Assembly (NCBI RefSeq): GCF_050946515.1
Contig: NZ_JBMNUX010000009.1
Coordinates: 25,736 to 89,735 of the forward strand
Reading direction: 5' to 3'
Source of the DNA: Tractidigestivibacter sp050946515
Lineage (GTDB): Bacteria > Actinomycetota > Coriobacteriia > Coriobacteriales > Atopobiaceae
Length of the DNA: 64,000 nt
Below, in pieces: positions 36,321 to 44,661 of the stretch. The notes beneath the pieces are model-generated. The model was not told the origin of the DNA. It saw only the letters and a program-made list of their open reading frames with translations, and made no database searches. Numbering within the stretch: position 1 is the first letter of the stretch; each line of letters starts with the position of its first letter. A program made the translations under genes and the position numbers.

Positions 36321-37732
36321 TGGCCGCTGAAGACACAGAAGGCCTGGGCCTCGCCGCCCAGAAGACACCCTCGGTACCTGAGGTTCCTCAGACGCCCGAG
36401 GCAACCGAAGCCCCCGCCGCGAACGGTGGAGACTCGTCATCTGAGCTTGAAGACACCGCCCCTACCCCCGCCACCCCCGTCAACGCCCCCGGCAGGGCCG
36501 AGATTCCCGTTGAGGGTCGCGCGGGCGCAGACACAACCAATGGCTCGAACTCATTCATCTCGTGGGGGGCTCGCTCAGACGTTGGCCTTGTCCGCAGCCA
36601 TAATGAAGACTCCTTCTTGGTCCGCCCTCCCTGCTTTGCAGTGTGCGACGGCATGGGAGGCCATGCCGCCGGCGAGGTGGCGAGCGCCATCGCCGTACAG
36701 ACCATTGGCGACAAGGCCCCAGCAACGGCGGACGACACTCTCTTGGGCGTCGCCGTTGAGGAAGCGAACGCCGCAGTCATCGAGGGCGCCGAGTCCGGAA
36801 AAGGCAAGCCCGGGATGGGCTGCACCGCGTCCGTTGCGCTCATCGAGGGCAACCGCCTTGCCGTGGCACACGTTGGTGATTCTCGCATTTACCTGCTCCA
36901 CGCTGGCACGCTCGTGCGTGTAACGCGCGACCATTCGTACGTCGAGGAGCTCGTCGACGCCGGCCAGATTACCGCCGACGAGGCACGCGTGCACCCATCG
37001 CGCTCCATCATTACCCGCGCGCTAGGCTCTGACCCAGATATGTATGCCGACCACTTCTCGCTCGACGTCAGCACCGGCGACCGCCTGATCATCTGCTCGG
37101 ACGGGCTTTCCAGCATGGTGCCCGACGACCAGATAGAGACGCTTGCGATCTCTAGCGTCACGCCGCAGCAGGCTGCTGACAACCTTGTCTCTGCGGCCCT
37201 CACCGCAGGCGGCGCAGATAACGTCACCGTAATTGTCGTCGACGTCATAAACGATGGCGTGGCCGACGCCAACCGCAAGCGCTTCGCAAAACGCGCAGCA
37301 AAGCTCTTCATCGGCATCATAGCGACCATAATCGCCGTTTTCGCAATTCTATTTCTCGTTGCCTCCAACTTCTGGTATCTGGGGGCAAATGGCGACACCG
37401 TAGGCGTCTACCAGGGCATTTCCGGCAGCTTCCTCGGATTGAGCTTCTCGCAGCTCGTGGAGACAACGGCGGTCGAGATCAGCGACCTTCCGTCTTCTGT
37501 GCAGACTCAGCTCACTACGGATGGTATCAGCGTTGACAGCGAGGAGGAGGCCCTTGCGACCGTAGAGTCTTACCGCCAGCAAATTGACGAGGAGAAGACC
37601 CGCGCCGCCCAAAAGGCGACAGAAGTTGCCGCGGAAGGCGGGTCTGGCGCTACGGCCGAAAGCGAGAGCACCACAAGCAGCGATGCCACCAGCAGCAACG
37701 ACACGACAACAACCACCGAAGGAGGCGAATAG
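36320..37732 (+). CDS. pstP: PP2C-family Ser/Thr phosphatase PstP
   Basis: Metal-dependent phosphatase of 470 aa that reverses phosphorylation by the operon's kinases. A Pro/Glu/Ala-rich N-terminal extension of about 75 residues is longer than in mycobacterial PstP. The PP2C domain (about 78-320) has the metal-binding motifs VGLVRSHNEDSF, VCDGMGGHAAGE, VGDSRIYLL, CSDGLSSMV and GGADNVTVIVVD. One membrane helix lies at about 335-358 (FIGIIATIIAVFAILFLVA). An extracytoplasmic part ends in a Ser/Thr-rich tail. ATG overlaps the fhaB stop. The gene order fhaA-fhaB-pstP is the conserved actinobacterial one. Confidence 0.93.
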   Translation: MAAEDTEGLGLAAQKTPSVPEVPQTPEATEAPAANGGDSSSELEDTAPTPATPVNAPGRAEIPVEGRAGADTTNGSNSFISWGARSDVGLVRSHNEDSFLVRPPCFAVCDGMGGHAAGEVASAIAVQTIGDKAPATADDTLLGVAVEEANAAVIEGAESGKGKPGMGCTASVALIEGNRLAVAHVGDSRIYLLHAGTLVRVTRDHSYVEELVDAGQITADEARVHPSRSIITRALGSDPDMYADHFSLDVSTGDRLIICSDGLSSMVPDDQIETLAISSVTPQQAADNLVSAALTAGGADNVTVIVVDVINDGVADANRKRFAKRAAKLFIGIIATIIAVFAILFLVASNFWYLGANGDTVGVYQGISGSFLGLSFSQLVETTAVEISDLPSSVQTQLTTDGISVDSEEEALATVESYRQQIDEEKTRAAQKATEVAAEGGSGATAESESTTSSDATSSNDTTTTTEGGE

Positions 37733-37734
37733 CC

Positions 37735-40608
37735 GTGGCAAAGGAACTCTTCCATGCAGGTAGCCGAAGGAACACCGAGCTCTTGTTCTTGGTTCTGGCA
37801 GCTATTCCTGTCCTGCTTCTCTATGCGATGTACGTCGCCGACACGAACACTGATGTAACGCTGAGCACGCTCGCCGTGCCCATTGGACTCTTTGCGGCAT
37901 TCGCCATCGCCCACATTGCGATACGGCTGCTTGCCCCAGACGCCGACCCCATGATCTTGCCCGTCGTGTTCTTGCTTTCGGGCATTGGCATCACGTTTGT
38001 CACGAGGCTTGCCCCTGACTTGGCAACGAACCAGGTAATTTGGCTATTCGTCTCGGTTGCTGCCATGGTGGCCACGCTTTTTATTGTTAAGGATCTGGAC
38101 AAGCTTGCCGACTATAAGTACACGATTGGTTTCGTAGGCGTCATCCTGCTGCTCCTGCCCATGATCATTGGCACCGAGAAGAACGGAAGCAAGCTGTGGA
38201 TCACGTTTGGCAGCTTCTCGTTCCAGCCGGGCGAGCTTGCAAAAATCCTGATTGTTCTGTTCTTGGCGTTCTATCTGGCCGTCAACCGAGAAGCGCTCTC
38301 CTCCTCCATGCAGAAGGTCGGCCCCTTCAAGATGCCGCGCCTGCGCATGCTGTTGCCGCTGTTCATTGTGTGGGGCATCAGCCTATTGCTTGTCGTCTTC
38401 GAGCGTGACTTGGGAAGCGCCCTCCTCTTCTTTGTCTACTTCGTGGTTATGCTGTACGTTGCCACAGGGCGCTGGAGCTATGTCATCATCGCCCTCGCCC
38501 TCCTGCTGCTTGGCTTTGTTGCGTGCTACCACCTGTTCTCGCACGTCAAGACCCGTGTTGACATGTGGATTGACCCTTGGAGCGACGCTCAGGGCGGCGG
38601 TTATCAGATTGTGCAATCGCTCTATTCCATTGCCGATGGCAACCTTGTTGGCACCGGAATCGGCAAGGGCATGCCAACGCTGATTCCATTTGTCGAGAGC
38701 GACTTCATCTTTTCGGCCATTGCCGAGGAGATGGGCCTGCTTGGCTCAAGTGCTGTCATCATCCTGTACATGATCTTCTGCGTGCGTGGCTTTGCCACTG
38801 CCGCCCGTGCCAAGTCTGACTCGTCCGCGTTTGCCGCCGCGGGCCTTACCACGGTCATCGGCTTCCAAGCGTTCTTGATTATTGCCGGCGTCACTAAGCT
38901 CCTTCCTCTTACGGGTGTTACGCTGCCCTTTATGAGCCAGGGCGGCACATCTCTGCTCTCGAGCTTCATCATTGTGGGACTGCTCATGCGTGCGGGCGAC
39001 GAGGGCACCGGCCGTGAGGCAGAGCTTATCTCCGCCCCCTCCAGCAGCTCTTCTACCAGGCTTTCTGCCGCCGGCGTTCAGACGCAGGCATCGGCATTCG
39101 TCCATGGCACGCACGTACGCGGTCGCTTTGAGACCGTGGGACCCGAGTCCGGAGTCCTTGGTCGCGTCGCCTTGGGCAAGCGCCTTACCGCGCTTATCAC
39201 AACGTTCGCGATTCTCTTTGCCGTGCTCATTGGCAACCTGACCTATCTCCAGATCTTTGACGCGTCACGCATCCAGAATCTCCCGACCAACAACCACACG
39301 ATTGCCAAGAGCGCCTACGTACAGTGCGGCGCCATCATCACCTCGGACGGCGTAACGCTTGCTGAGAGCGTCAAACAGGACGACGGTACGTACGTGCGCG
39401 AGTATCCGCAGGGGAGTCTCGCCTCCCATACAGTTGGATATATCTCAACCCGCTATGGGAGCAGCGGCATCGAGTCAACCATGAATGAGACGCTCACCGG
39501 CCACTCCGACTACTCCAACTGGACGAGCGCGCTCTACTCGCTTGCGGGAATCCAAAGCGCTGGCAACACCGTGGCGCTCACCATCAACTCTCAGATGCAA
39601 ATTGCCGCGGAGGAGGCACTCGAGGGCTATGTCGGCGCCATCGTTGTGCTTGACCCGTCGACAGGGGCGGTGCTAGCGAAAGCAAGCTCGCCCACCTACA
39701 GCAACGACGAGCTTGACACTCTCATGAGCTCGGACTCGTCTTCGGCGCTGCTTGACCGCACCACGCAAGCGCTCTACTCTCCGGGCTCCACGTTCAAGGC
39801 CGTCACGCTGTCTGCCGCCCTCGACACAGGGACCACCACACTCGACACCGTCTATGACGCCAGCCCCTCCATCGAGATTGGCGGCGCCGAGGTCAGCAAC
39901 TACGGCTACTACGACTATGGAACTCCAACCCTCAAGGAGGCTTTTGCGCTCTCGTCTAACACGGTGTTTGGGCAGGTAGGCGTGCAGGTTGGCGCCGAGA
40001 ACCTGGTTGCCTACGCAGACGCCTTCGGCTATGGAACCAACGTCGGTCAGGACTTCTACACCGTAGCCTCGCTCATGCCCGAGCCCTCCGAAATGACCGA
40101 GTGGGAGACGGCTTGGGCCGCCTGCGGCCAGCCTGTCGGCGAGCACGAGAGCCCCGCAGGACCACAGGTCACCGTCATGCAAAATGCCATGGTCGCGCAG
40201 GCCATCGCAAACAACGGCGTTGTAATGAACCCCTATGTGGTTGACCACATCCTCTCGCCTGAGGGGACCGTCATCTCTACCACCACCCCGAAGTCATTGG
40301 GCCAGGCCGTCTCTTCGGAGACCGCTGCGGAGGTCAAGGAGGCCATGCTTGCCGTCGTCGATCACGGCACGGGCACGAACGCGCAGATTTCCGGAGTCCA
40401 GGTAGCCGGGAAGACTGGCACCGCGCAAATCGAGGATGGCAAGATCAACTCGTTCTTCATCGGCTTTGCCCCGTATGACAACCCCACACTGGTTATTTCA
40501 GTATGCATTGAGGGATACGACGGAACTGACGTTGAGGGGTACGCGGCCTCTGTGGCTGGAGAAGTCCTGGCCAAGTGCCTCAACATTCAAGCTCTGGGGG
40601 CAAGCTAA
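37735..40608 (+). CDS. SEDS (RodA/FtsW)-penicillin-binding protein fusion
   Basis: Single 957-aa polypeptide joining a SEDS peptidoglycan glycosyltransferase to a class B transpeptidase. Residues about 20-430 hold roughly ten membrane helices with RodA/FtsW features (KNGSKLWITFGSFSFQPGELAK; GSALLFFVYF; LPFMSQGGTSLL near the end). A cytoplasmic linker (430-480) leads to one further helix and a PBP domain. Its active-site motifs are intact: STFK at 685-688, SSN at 740-742 and KTG at 893-895. In most actinobacteria these are separate rodA and pbpA genes at this spot. No stop or frameshift interrupts the frame. GTG start, two bases after pstP. It probably polymerises and cross-links septal or lateral wall under kinase control. 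Confidence 0.93.
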   Translation: MAKELFHAGSRRNTELLFLVLAAIPVLLLYAMYVADTNTDVTLSTLAVPIGLFAAFAIAHIAIRLLAPDADPMILPVVFLLSGIGITFVTRLAPDLATNQVIWLFVSVAAMVATLFIVKDLDKLADYKYTIGFVGVILLLLPMIIGTEKNGSKLWITFGSFSFQPGELAKILIVLFLAFYLAVNREALSSSMQKVGPFKMPRLRMLLPLFIVWGISLLLVVFERDLGSALLFFVYFVVMLYVATGRWSYVIIALALLLLGFVACYHLFSHVKTRVDMWIDPWSDAQGGGYQIVQSLYSIADGNLVGTGIGKGMPTLIPFVESDFIFSAIAEEMGLLGSSAVIILYMIFCVRGFATAARAKSDSSAFAAAGLTTVIGFQAFLIIAGVTKLLPLTGVTLPFMSQGGTSLLSSFIIVGLLMRAGDEGTGREAELISAPSSSSSTRLSAAGVQTQASAFVHGTHVRGRFETVGPESGVLGRVALGKRLTALITTFAILFAVLIGNLTYLQIFDASRIQNLPTNNHTIAKSAYVQCGAIITSDGVTLAESVKQDDGTYVREYPQGSLASHTVGYISTRYGSSGIESTMNETLTGHSDYSNWTSALYSLAGIQSAGNTVALTINSQMQIAAEEALEGYVGAIVVLDPSTGAVLAKASSPTYSNDELDTLMSSDSSSALLDRTTQALYSPGSTFKAVTLSAALDTGTTTLDTVYDASPSIEIGGAEVSNYGYYDYGTPTLKEAFALSSNTVFGQVGVQVGAENLVAYADAFGYGTNVGQDFYTVASLMPEPSEMTEWETAWAACGQPVGEHESPAGPQVTVMQNAMVAQAIANNGVVMNPYVVDHILSPEGTVISTTTPKSLGQAVSSETAAEVKEAMLAVVDHGTGTNAQISGVQVAGKTGTAQIEDGKINSFFIGFAPYDNPTLVISVCIEGYDGTDVEGYAASVAGEVLAKCLNIQALGAS

Positions 40609-40700
40609 TGGGCGTAGCACGACGATGACTTTATAACCGCTGAGCACACAAAACGGAGATTTAAGATGCGGTAGAACCGCCAGGTTGATGGGAGAGACTG

Positions 40701-42728
40701 ATGGCAGGTAGGGTGTTGGGGGGACGTTATCAAGTCCTCGACAAAATCGGGACAGGCGGCATGGCCACGGTGTTCCGAGGGATGGACCAGGTTCTGGGTC
40801 GCACTGTCGCAATCAAGACGATGCTTCCCCAGTACGCCTCCGACCCATCCTTTGCAGCCCGCTTCAAGCAGGAGGCGCAGGCTGCGGCCGCGCTTCAGAG
40901 TCCTTATATCGTCTCGGTCTACGACTGGGGCAAGGATGCCGACACGTATTACATCGTGATGGAGTATCTGCGCGGAACCGACCTCAAGAGCGGCATCCGA
41001 AAGCACGGGGCGCTCGACTGCAAGAAGGTCGCTCAAATCGGCTCTCAGATTGCACAAGCGCTTTCTGTCGCGCACAAGCATGACATCATTCACCGCGACA
41101 TCAAGCCGCAAAACATCATGGTGCAGCCTGACGGAAACATCAAGGTGATGGACTTTGGCATCGCACGCGCAAAGAACAGCCACCTGACCGCTGACAATTC
41201 CGTGCTCGGCACCGCTCACTACGTCTCCCCAGAGCAGACCCAGGGCAAAGAGCTTGGTCCCACCACCGACATCTACTCGCTTGGCATCGTAATGTACGAG
41301 GCGTCCACTGGTCGTGTTCCTTTTGAGGGCGACGACGCCATCAGCGTCGCGCTCAAACAGGTAAACGAGCAGCCCAAGCCGCCTTCAGAGATCAACCCCA
41401 ACGTTGACCCCCAGCTTGAGTCCATCATCCTGAAGTGCATGCAGAAAGACCCCAAGGACCGCTTCCAGACTGCCGACGAGCTCTATCACACGCTGCGCGA
41501 CTACCTCGCTGGTCGCATGCAGGCCGTTGCCACCGCAACGGCGATGCTCCCCGCGACCCCCACGGTTGCCATGGGCGCGCACTCCAAGGGAGCGACGCAG
41601 ACCATCCCCCGCATCCAGAACACCAACAGGCAGCGTCCGATGAGGGCGACCGAGCAGGCTCAGGCTGAAGAAGAGGAACGAAAAAAGAAGTCGAATCGCA
41701 AGAAGGTCATCGGAATCATCGCGGCGGTCGTTGCCATCGCAGCCGTCGGGTTCCTCATCTACTCGATCTTGAGCTCCGGATCACAGTCGTACTCCGTGCC
41801 CAACCTTTCTGGCTATACGCTCGAGCAAGCACAGAGCGCCATCGATGCCGACGGGCACTTTACCTTGGATACCGACAACGTCACGTACCAGTACTCAGAC
41901 ACCGTCGAGGAGGGCAAGATCATCGATCAGACGCCGTCTGCAGGTAGGACTGCAACCGAGGGCACGGTCATCACCGTCGTAGTGTCCAAGGGCGAAGAAC
42001 CCGCAGCTACAGTAACGGTGCCTGACCTGTCCGGAATGACGCCGAGCGAGGTCACCGAGACGCTCAACTCCTATGGCCTGAAGGGGCAGGCAGGCGATTC
42101 GGTCTACGACAGCGACGTTGAGGTCGGTCATGTCGCTAGCCAGGAGCCCAGCGCCGGAAGCGAGGCCAAGGCGGGCGATACCATCGTCTATCACCTGTCT
42201 CAGGGCACCGAGCAGGTCGAGGTTCCTAACGTTGTTGGCTACACCGAGAGCGCAGCGACCAGCGCGCTAGAGAGCGCGGGCTTCTCGGTCAACGTGACTT
42301 CGTCTTCCTCCTCTACCGTCGCAAGCGGCAAGGTCATCAGCTCGTCCCCGTCCAGCGGCAGCAGCGCAGACAAGGGCAGCACAGTCACGATTGTTGTCTC
42401 GACCGGTCCCGCGTCGGTGTCCGTCCCGAACGTCGTGGGCTATAGCGTCTCTAGCGCAGAGTCCAAGCTTGAGAACGCTGGCTTCTCCGTGAACATCGTC
42501 TATCAGGAAAGCACCCAGTCCGCAGGCACGGTCATTGCTCAGTCCGCAACAAGCGCTACCAGCGGCTCGACAATCACGATTACCGTCTCTAGCGGGTCGT
42601 CTACGTCTTCAAGCAATAGCAGCGACAGCTCCTCAGACACAACGTCGGACAGCACCGACTCTAGCTCTGACACAAGTTCGTCAAGTAGCAACTCGAGCAA
42701 CACAAGCGGCTCGAGCAGTAGTGACTAG
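40701..42728 (+). CDS. pknB: PASTA-domain Ser/Thr protein kinase (PknB type)
   Basis: Membrane kinase of 675 aa sensing muropeptides or lipid II. The kinase domain (residues 8-270) is canonical: GTGGMATV, VAIKTM, IIHRDIKPQN and VMDFGIARAK. A Gln/Lys-rich juxtamembrane stretch precedes one helix at about 333-355. The extracellular part has four PASTA domains, starting near VPNLSGYTLEQA (365), VPDLSGMTPSEV (438), VPNVVGYTESAA (510) and VPNVVGYSVSSA (575). A Ser/Thr/Asp-only tail of about 45 residues ends the protein. It is 92 bases after the SEDS-PBP gene and is followed by a terminator, closing the operon. Ser-rich tails of this kind may cross the wall or be modified. Confidence 0.95.
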   Translation: MAGRVLGGRYQVLDKIGTGGMATVFRGMDQVLGRTVAIKTMLPQYASDPSFAARFKQEAQAAAALQSPYIVSVYDWGKDADTYYIVMEYLRGTDLKSGIRKHGALDCKKVAQIGSQIAQALSVAHKHDIIHRDIKPQNIMVQPDGNIKVMDFGIARAKNSHLTADNSVLGTAHYVSPEQTQGKELGPTTDIYSLGIVMYEASTGRVPFEGDDAISVALKQVNEQPKPPSEINPNVDPQLESIILKCMQKDPKDRFQTADELYHTLRDYLAGRMQAVATATAMLPATPTVAMGAHSKGATQTIPRIQNTNRQRPMRATEQAQAEEEERKKKSNRKKVIGIIAAVVAIAAVGFLIYSILSSGSQSYSVPNLSGYTLEQAQSAIDADGHFTLDTDNVTYQYSDTVEEGKIIDQTPSAGRTATEGTVITVVVSKGEEPAATVTVPDLSGMTPSEVTETLNSYGLKGQAGDSVYDSDVEVGHVASQEPSAGSEAKAGDTIVYHLSQGTEQVEVPNVVGYTESAATSALESAGFSVNVTSSSSSTVASGKVISSSPSSGSSADKGSTVTIVVSTGPASVSVPNVVGYSVSSAESKLENAGFSVNIVYQESTQSAGTVIAQSATSATSGSTITITVSSGSSTSSSNSSDSSSDTTSDSTDSSSDTSSSSSNSSNTSGSSSSD

Positions 42729-42754
42729 CGGATACGCATTGCGTTGAACAATGG

Positions 42755-42789
42755 AGGGGCGGGATGGCTTACAAAGACATCCCGCCCCT
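42755..42789 (+). terminator. Terminator of the kinase/cell-wall operon
   Basis: Stem aggggcgggatg / catcccgcccct (12 bp, perfect) with an 11-base loop, 26 bases after the PASTA kinase stop, followed by ttctc. Confidence 0.82.
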
Positions 42790-42831
42790 TCTCGATCCCT
42801 TCGCGTGGCACAGACGGCGGCGCATAATAAA

Positions 42832-42866
42832 AGCAGGTCAGACCTCAGTAGCTGGTCTGACCTGCT
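42832..42866 (-). terminator. Terminator of tRNA-Arg(CCT)
   Basis: Perfect 13-bp stem agcaggtcagacc / ggtctgacctgct, followed by TTTTATTA on the minus strand, just past the tRNA 3' end. Confidence 0.88.
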
Positions 42867-42875
42867 GTTCTATCG

Positions 42876-42951
42876 TGGTGCCCCCGGGCCGATTCGAACG
42901 GCCGACACCAGGTTTAGGAAACCTGTGCTCTATCCCCTGAGCTACGAGGGC
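42876..42951 (-). tRNA. tRNA-Arg (anticodon CCT)
   Basis: On the minus strand, acceptor GCCCTCG pairs with CGGGGGC. The anticodon loop TTCCTAA gives CCT, TTCGAAT is in the T loop and CCA is encoded (complement of 42876-42878). Confidence 0.96.
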
Positions 42952-43006
42952 GCAAGTAGGTATTCTACCATCGCGCACGCTCTTCTGTGCCGAGAGCCGC
43001 TACTTA

Positions 43007-43690
43007 CTACTGCTTCTTGCCCTTTCTTGCCTGCTTCTTGGCCTGCTTTTCAGCCTCTTCGGCAACCAGACGCTTGCGCTCCTTTTCGAGTATGTCTGCG
43101 ATCTTCTTGTCGGAGTAGCTGGCAACCTGACGCTCAGTGGCCTTGCGGATGGGGCGGCGAACAACCCAGTCGTACACAAAACCGCCAATGATAAGCGCAT
43201 ATGCGGCAATCAAGGCGATTACTGAGATTGCGCCAACAACGGAGGTGTAGTCAGAGCTGTCCGTTGGATAAAGCCATACAATGACGAGCGTCACCAGCGT
43301 CAGGGCAAAGCCGACACCGATAAGAATCCACCACGTGCGCTCGGTCTGGTGATAGCGCTCGTTGCTCCTCAGAACGACCTCGTATCCGCGCTGCCTGAAG
43401 TCCTCCTCATCGCGCTGCTTGCGGCGAGCGGCCTTCTTAGCGTCCTTCGACTCTTTGGAGTTGCCGAGCGATGCCGAGCTCTTCTCGCTCACTCGTACCG
43501 AAGAAGCTGCCTCGCGACTGGGCTTGGCAGTCGCAGCAGAGCTCTTATACGTACGAGGGCGATTCTTTACGTCCTCGGCGTCGTCCTTCTTCTTGCCGCC
43601 AGACTTGGACTTACTCTTGCGACCTGTGGGAAGGTTTCCGGCCTCTTGGGCCTCCTTTTGCGCTCCCGCGAGCGTATCACGCAGTGACAT
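43007..43690 (-). CDS. Two-helix membrane protein with charged termini
   Basis: Membrane protein of 227 aa that I do not recognise beyond resemblance to small actinobacterial envelope proteins. The first 115 residues are highly charged and Lys/Ser/Ala-rich (KSKSKSGGKKKDD), probably disordered. Two hydrophobic helices follow, about residues 120-140 (WWILIGVGFALTLVTLVIVWL) and 150-172 (VVGAISVIALIAAYALIIGG). The C-terminal 45 residues form a Lys/Glu/Ala coiled-coil-like basic tail ending KKQARKGKKQ. Both ends should be cytoplasmic. It overlaps the end of purC by 14 bases, so it is co-transcribed with it. Confidence 0.8.
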   Translation of the reverse strand: MSLRDTLAGAQKEAQEAGNLPTGRKSKSKSGGKKKDDAEDVKNRPRTYKSSAATAKPSREAASSVRVSEKSSASLGNSKESKDAKKAARRKQRDEEDFRQRGYEVVLRSNERYHQTERTWWILIGVGFALTLVTLVIVWLYPTDSSDYTSVVGAISVIALIAAYALIIGGFVYDWVVRRPIRKATERQVASYSDKKIADILEKERKRLVAEEAEKQAKKQARKGKKQ

Positions 43691-44573
43691 GGATCTCCTT
43701 CATGGGCTCAAACGTCTTGCCGGTAATAATCTTGAACGCCTCCTCGTAGCGCGCGGAAGTTCCACGCACAACGTCCTCGGGAAGGTGAGGCGGCTCTCCA
43801 ACCATGTCCCAGTTGGCGCGCAGCCAATCGCGCACATACTGCTTGTCATAGCTAGGCTGGACATGACCAGGCTCATAGCCCTCGGCAGGCCAGAAGCGGC
43901 TAGAGTCAGGGGTCAGGCACTCATCAATGAGCGTGAGCTTGCCATCGATGAAGCCAAATTCAAACTTCGTGTCGGCAATGATAATGCCGCGCGTTGCCGC
44001 ATACTCAGCCGCAGCGTTGTAAATGGACAGGGACGCATCACGCAGCTGAGTGGCTACGTCATTGCCAACAAGCTCAGCGCAGCGTTCAAACGAGATGTTC
44101 TCGTCGTGGTCGCCAATCGCGGCCTTTGTAGAAGGCGTAAAGATGGGCTCAGGCAGCTTGGAAGCCTCGGTCAGACCGTCAGGCAACTTGATTCCGCACA
44201 CAGTGCCGTCTTGGTCGTAGGTCTTCTTGCCAGAGCCAGTGAGATAGCCGCGCACAATGCACTCGATGGGCACGGTCTTAGCCTTCTTGACCAGCATGGA
44301 GCGACCCGTCAGATACTCGGCGTACTTGTGGTACTCCTCCGGGAAGTCGGCGACATCCATAGAAATCATGTGGTTAGGCATAAGGTCGGCAAAGCGATCG
44401 AACCAGAACGCAGAGATGCGCGTAAGAATCTCTCCCTTATAGGGAATCTCATCCGGAAGGATGTAGTCAAACGCACTAATGCGGTCGGAGGCAACCATCA
44501 AGAGGCTGTCACCACAATCGTAAATGTCGCGAACCTTTCCATGGGAATCTGGACGCATGTCGATAGATGACAT
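43677..44573 (-). CDS. purC: Phosphoribosylaminoimidazole-succinocarboxamide synthase
   Basis: SAICAR synthetase of 298 aa, ATP-dependent step of purine synthesis joining aspartate to CAIR. Visible are GKVRDIYDCGDSLLMVASDRISAFD (nucleotide site, near residues 10-35), the CIVRGYLTGSGKKTYD motif near 95 and TKFEFGFIDGKLTLIDE near 200. SRFWPAEGYEPG near 220 is typical of the longer form. ATG at 44573 follows AGAGAGG; upstream in-frame ATGs lack such a site. It shares the minus strand with purB (48591) but is separated from it by unrelated genes. Confidence 0.96.
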   Translation of the reverse strand: MSSIDMRPDSHGKVRDIYDCGDSLLMVASDRISAFDYILPDEIPYKGEILTRISAFWFDRFADLMPNHMISMDVADFPEEYHKYAEYLTGRSMLVKKAKTVPIECIVRGYLTGSGKKTYDQDGTVCGIKLPDGLTEASKLPEPIFTPSTKAAIGDHDENISFERCAELVGNDVATQLRDASLSIYNAAAEYAATRGIIIADTKFEFGFIDGKLTLIDECLTPDSSRFWPAEGYEPGHVQPSYDKQYVRDWLRANWDMVGEPPHLPEDVVRGTSARYEEAFKIITGKTFEPMKEIHVTA

Positions 44574-44616
44574 TGGCTGCCTCTCTTCGTTTGGCATTAA
44601 CCGCAGTTGCATGTTG

Positions 44617-44661
44617 ATTGTAATGGAACAACATTGCGCGGTCACAATGTGCACCACATTG
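44617..44661 (-). promoter_or_regulatory. Putative purC promoter with adjacent inverted repeat
   Basis: On the minus strand a TACAAT -10 box (complement of 44617-44622) and a weak -35 TGTGAC (44641-44646) are 18 bases apart. A perfect inverted repeat CAATGTG-cac-CACATTG (44645-44661) abuts the -35 and the stop of the upstream kinase gene. It may be an operator or part of that gene's terminator. Confidence 0.4.
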
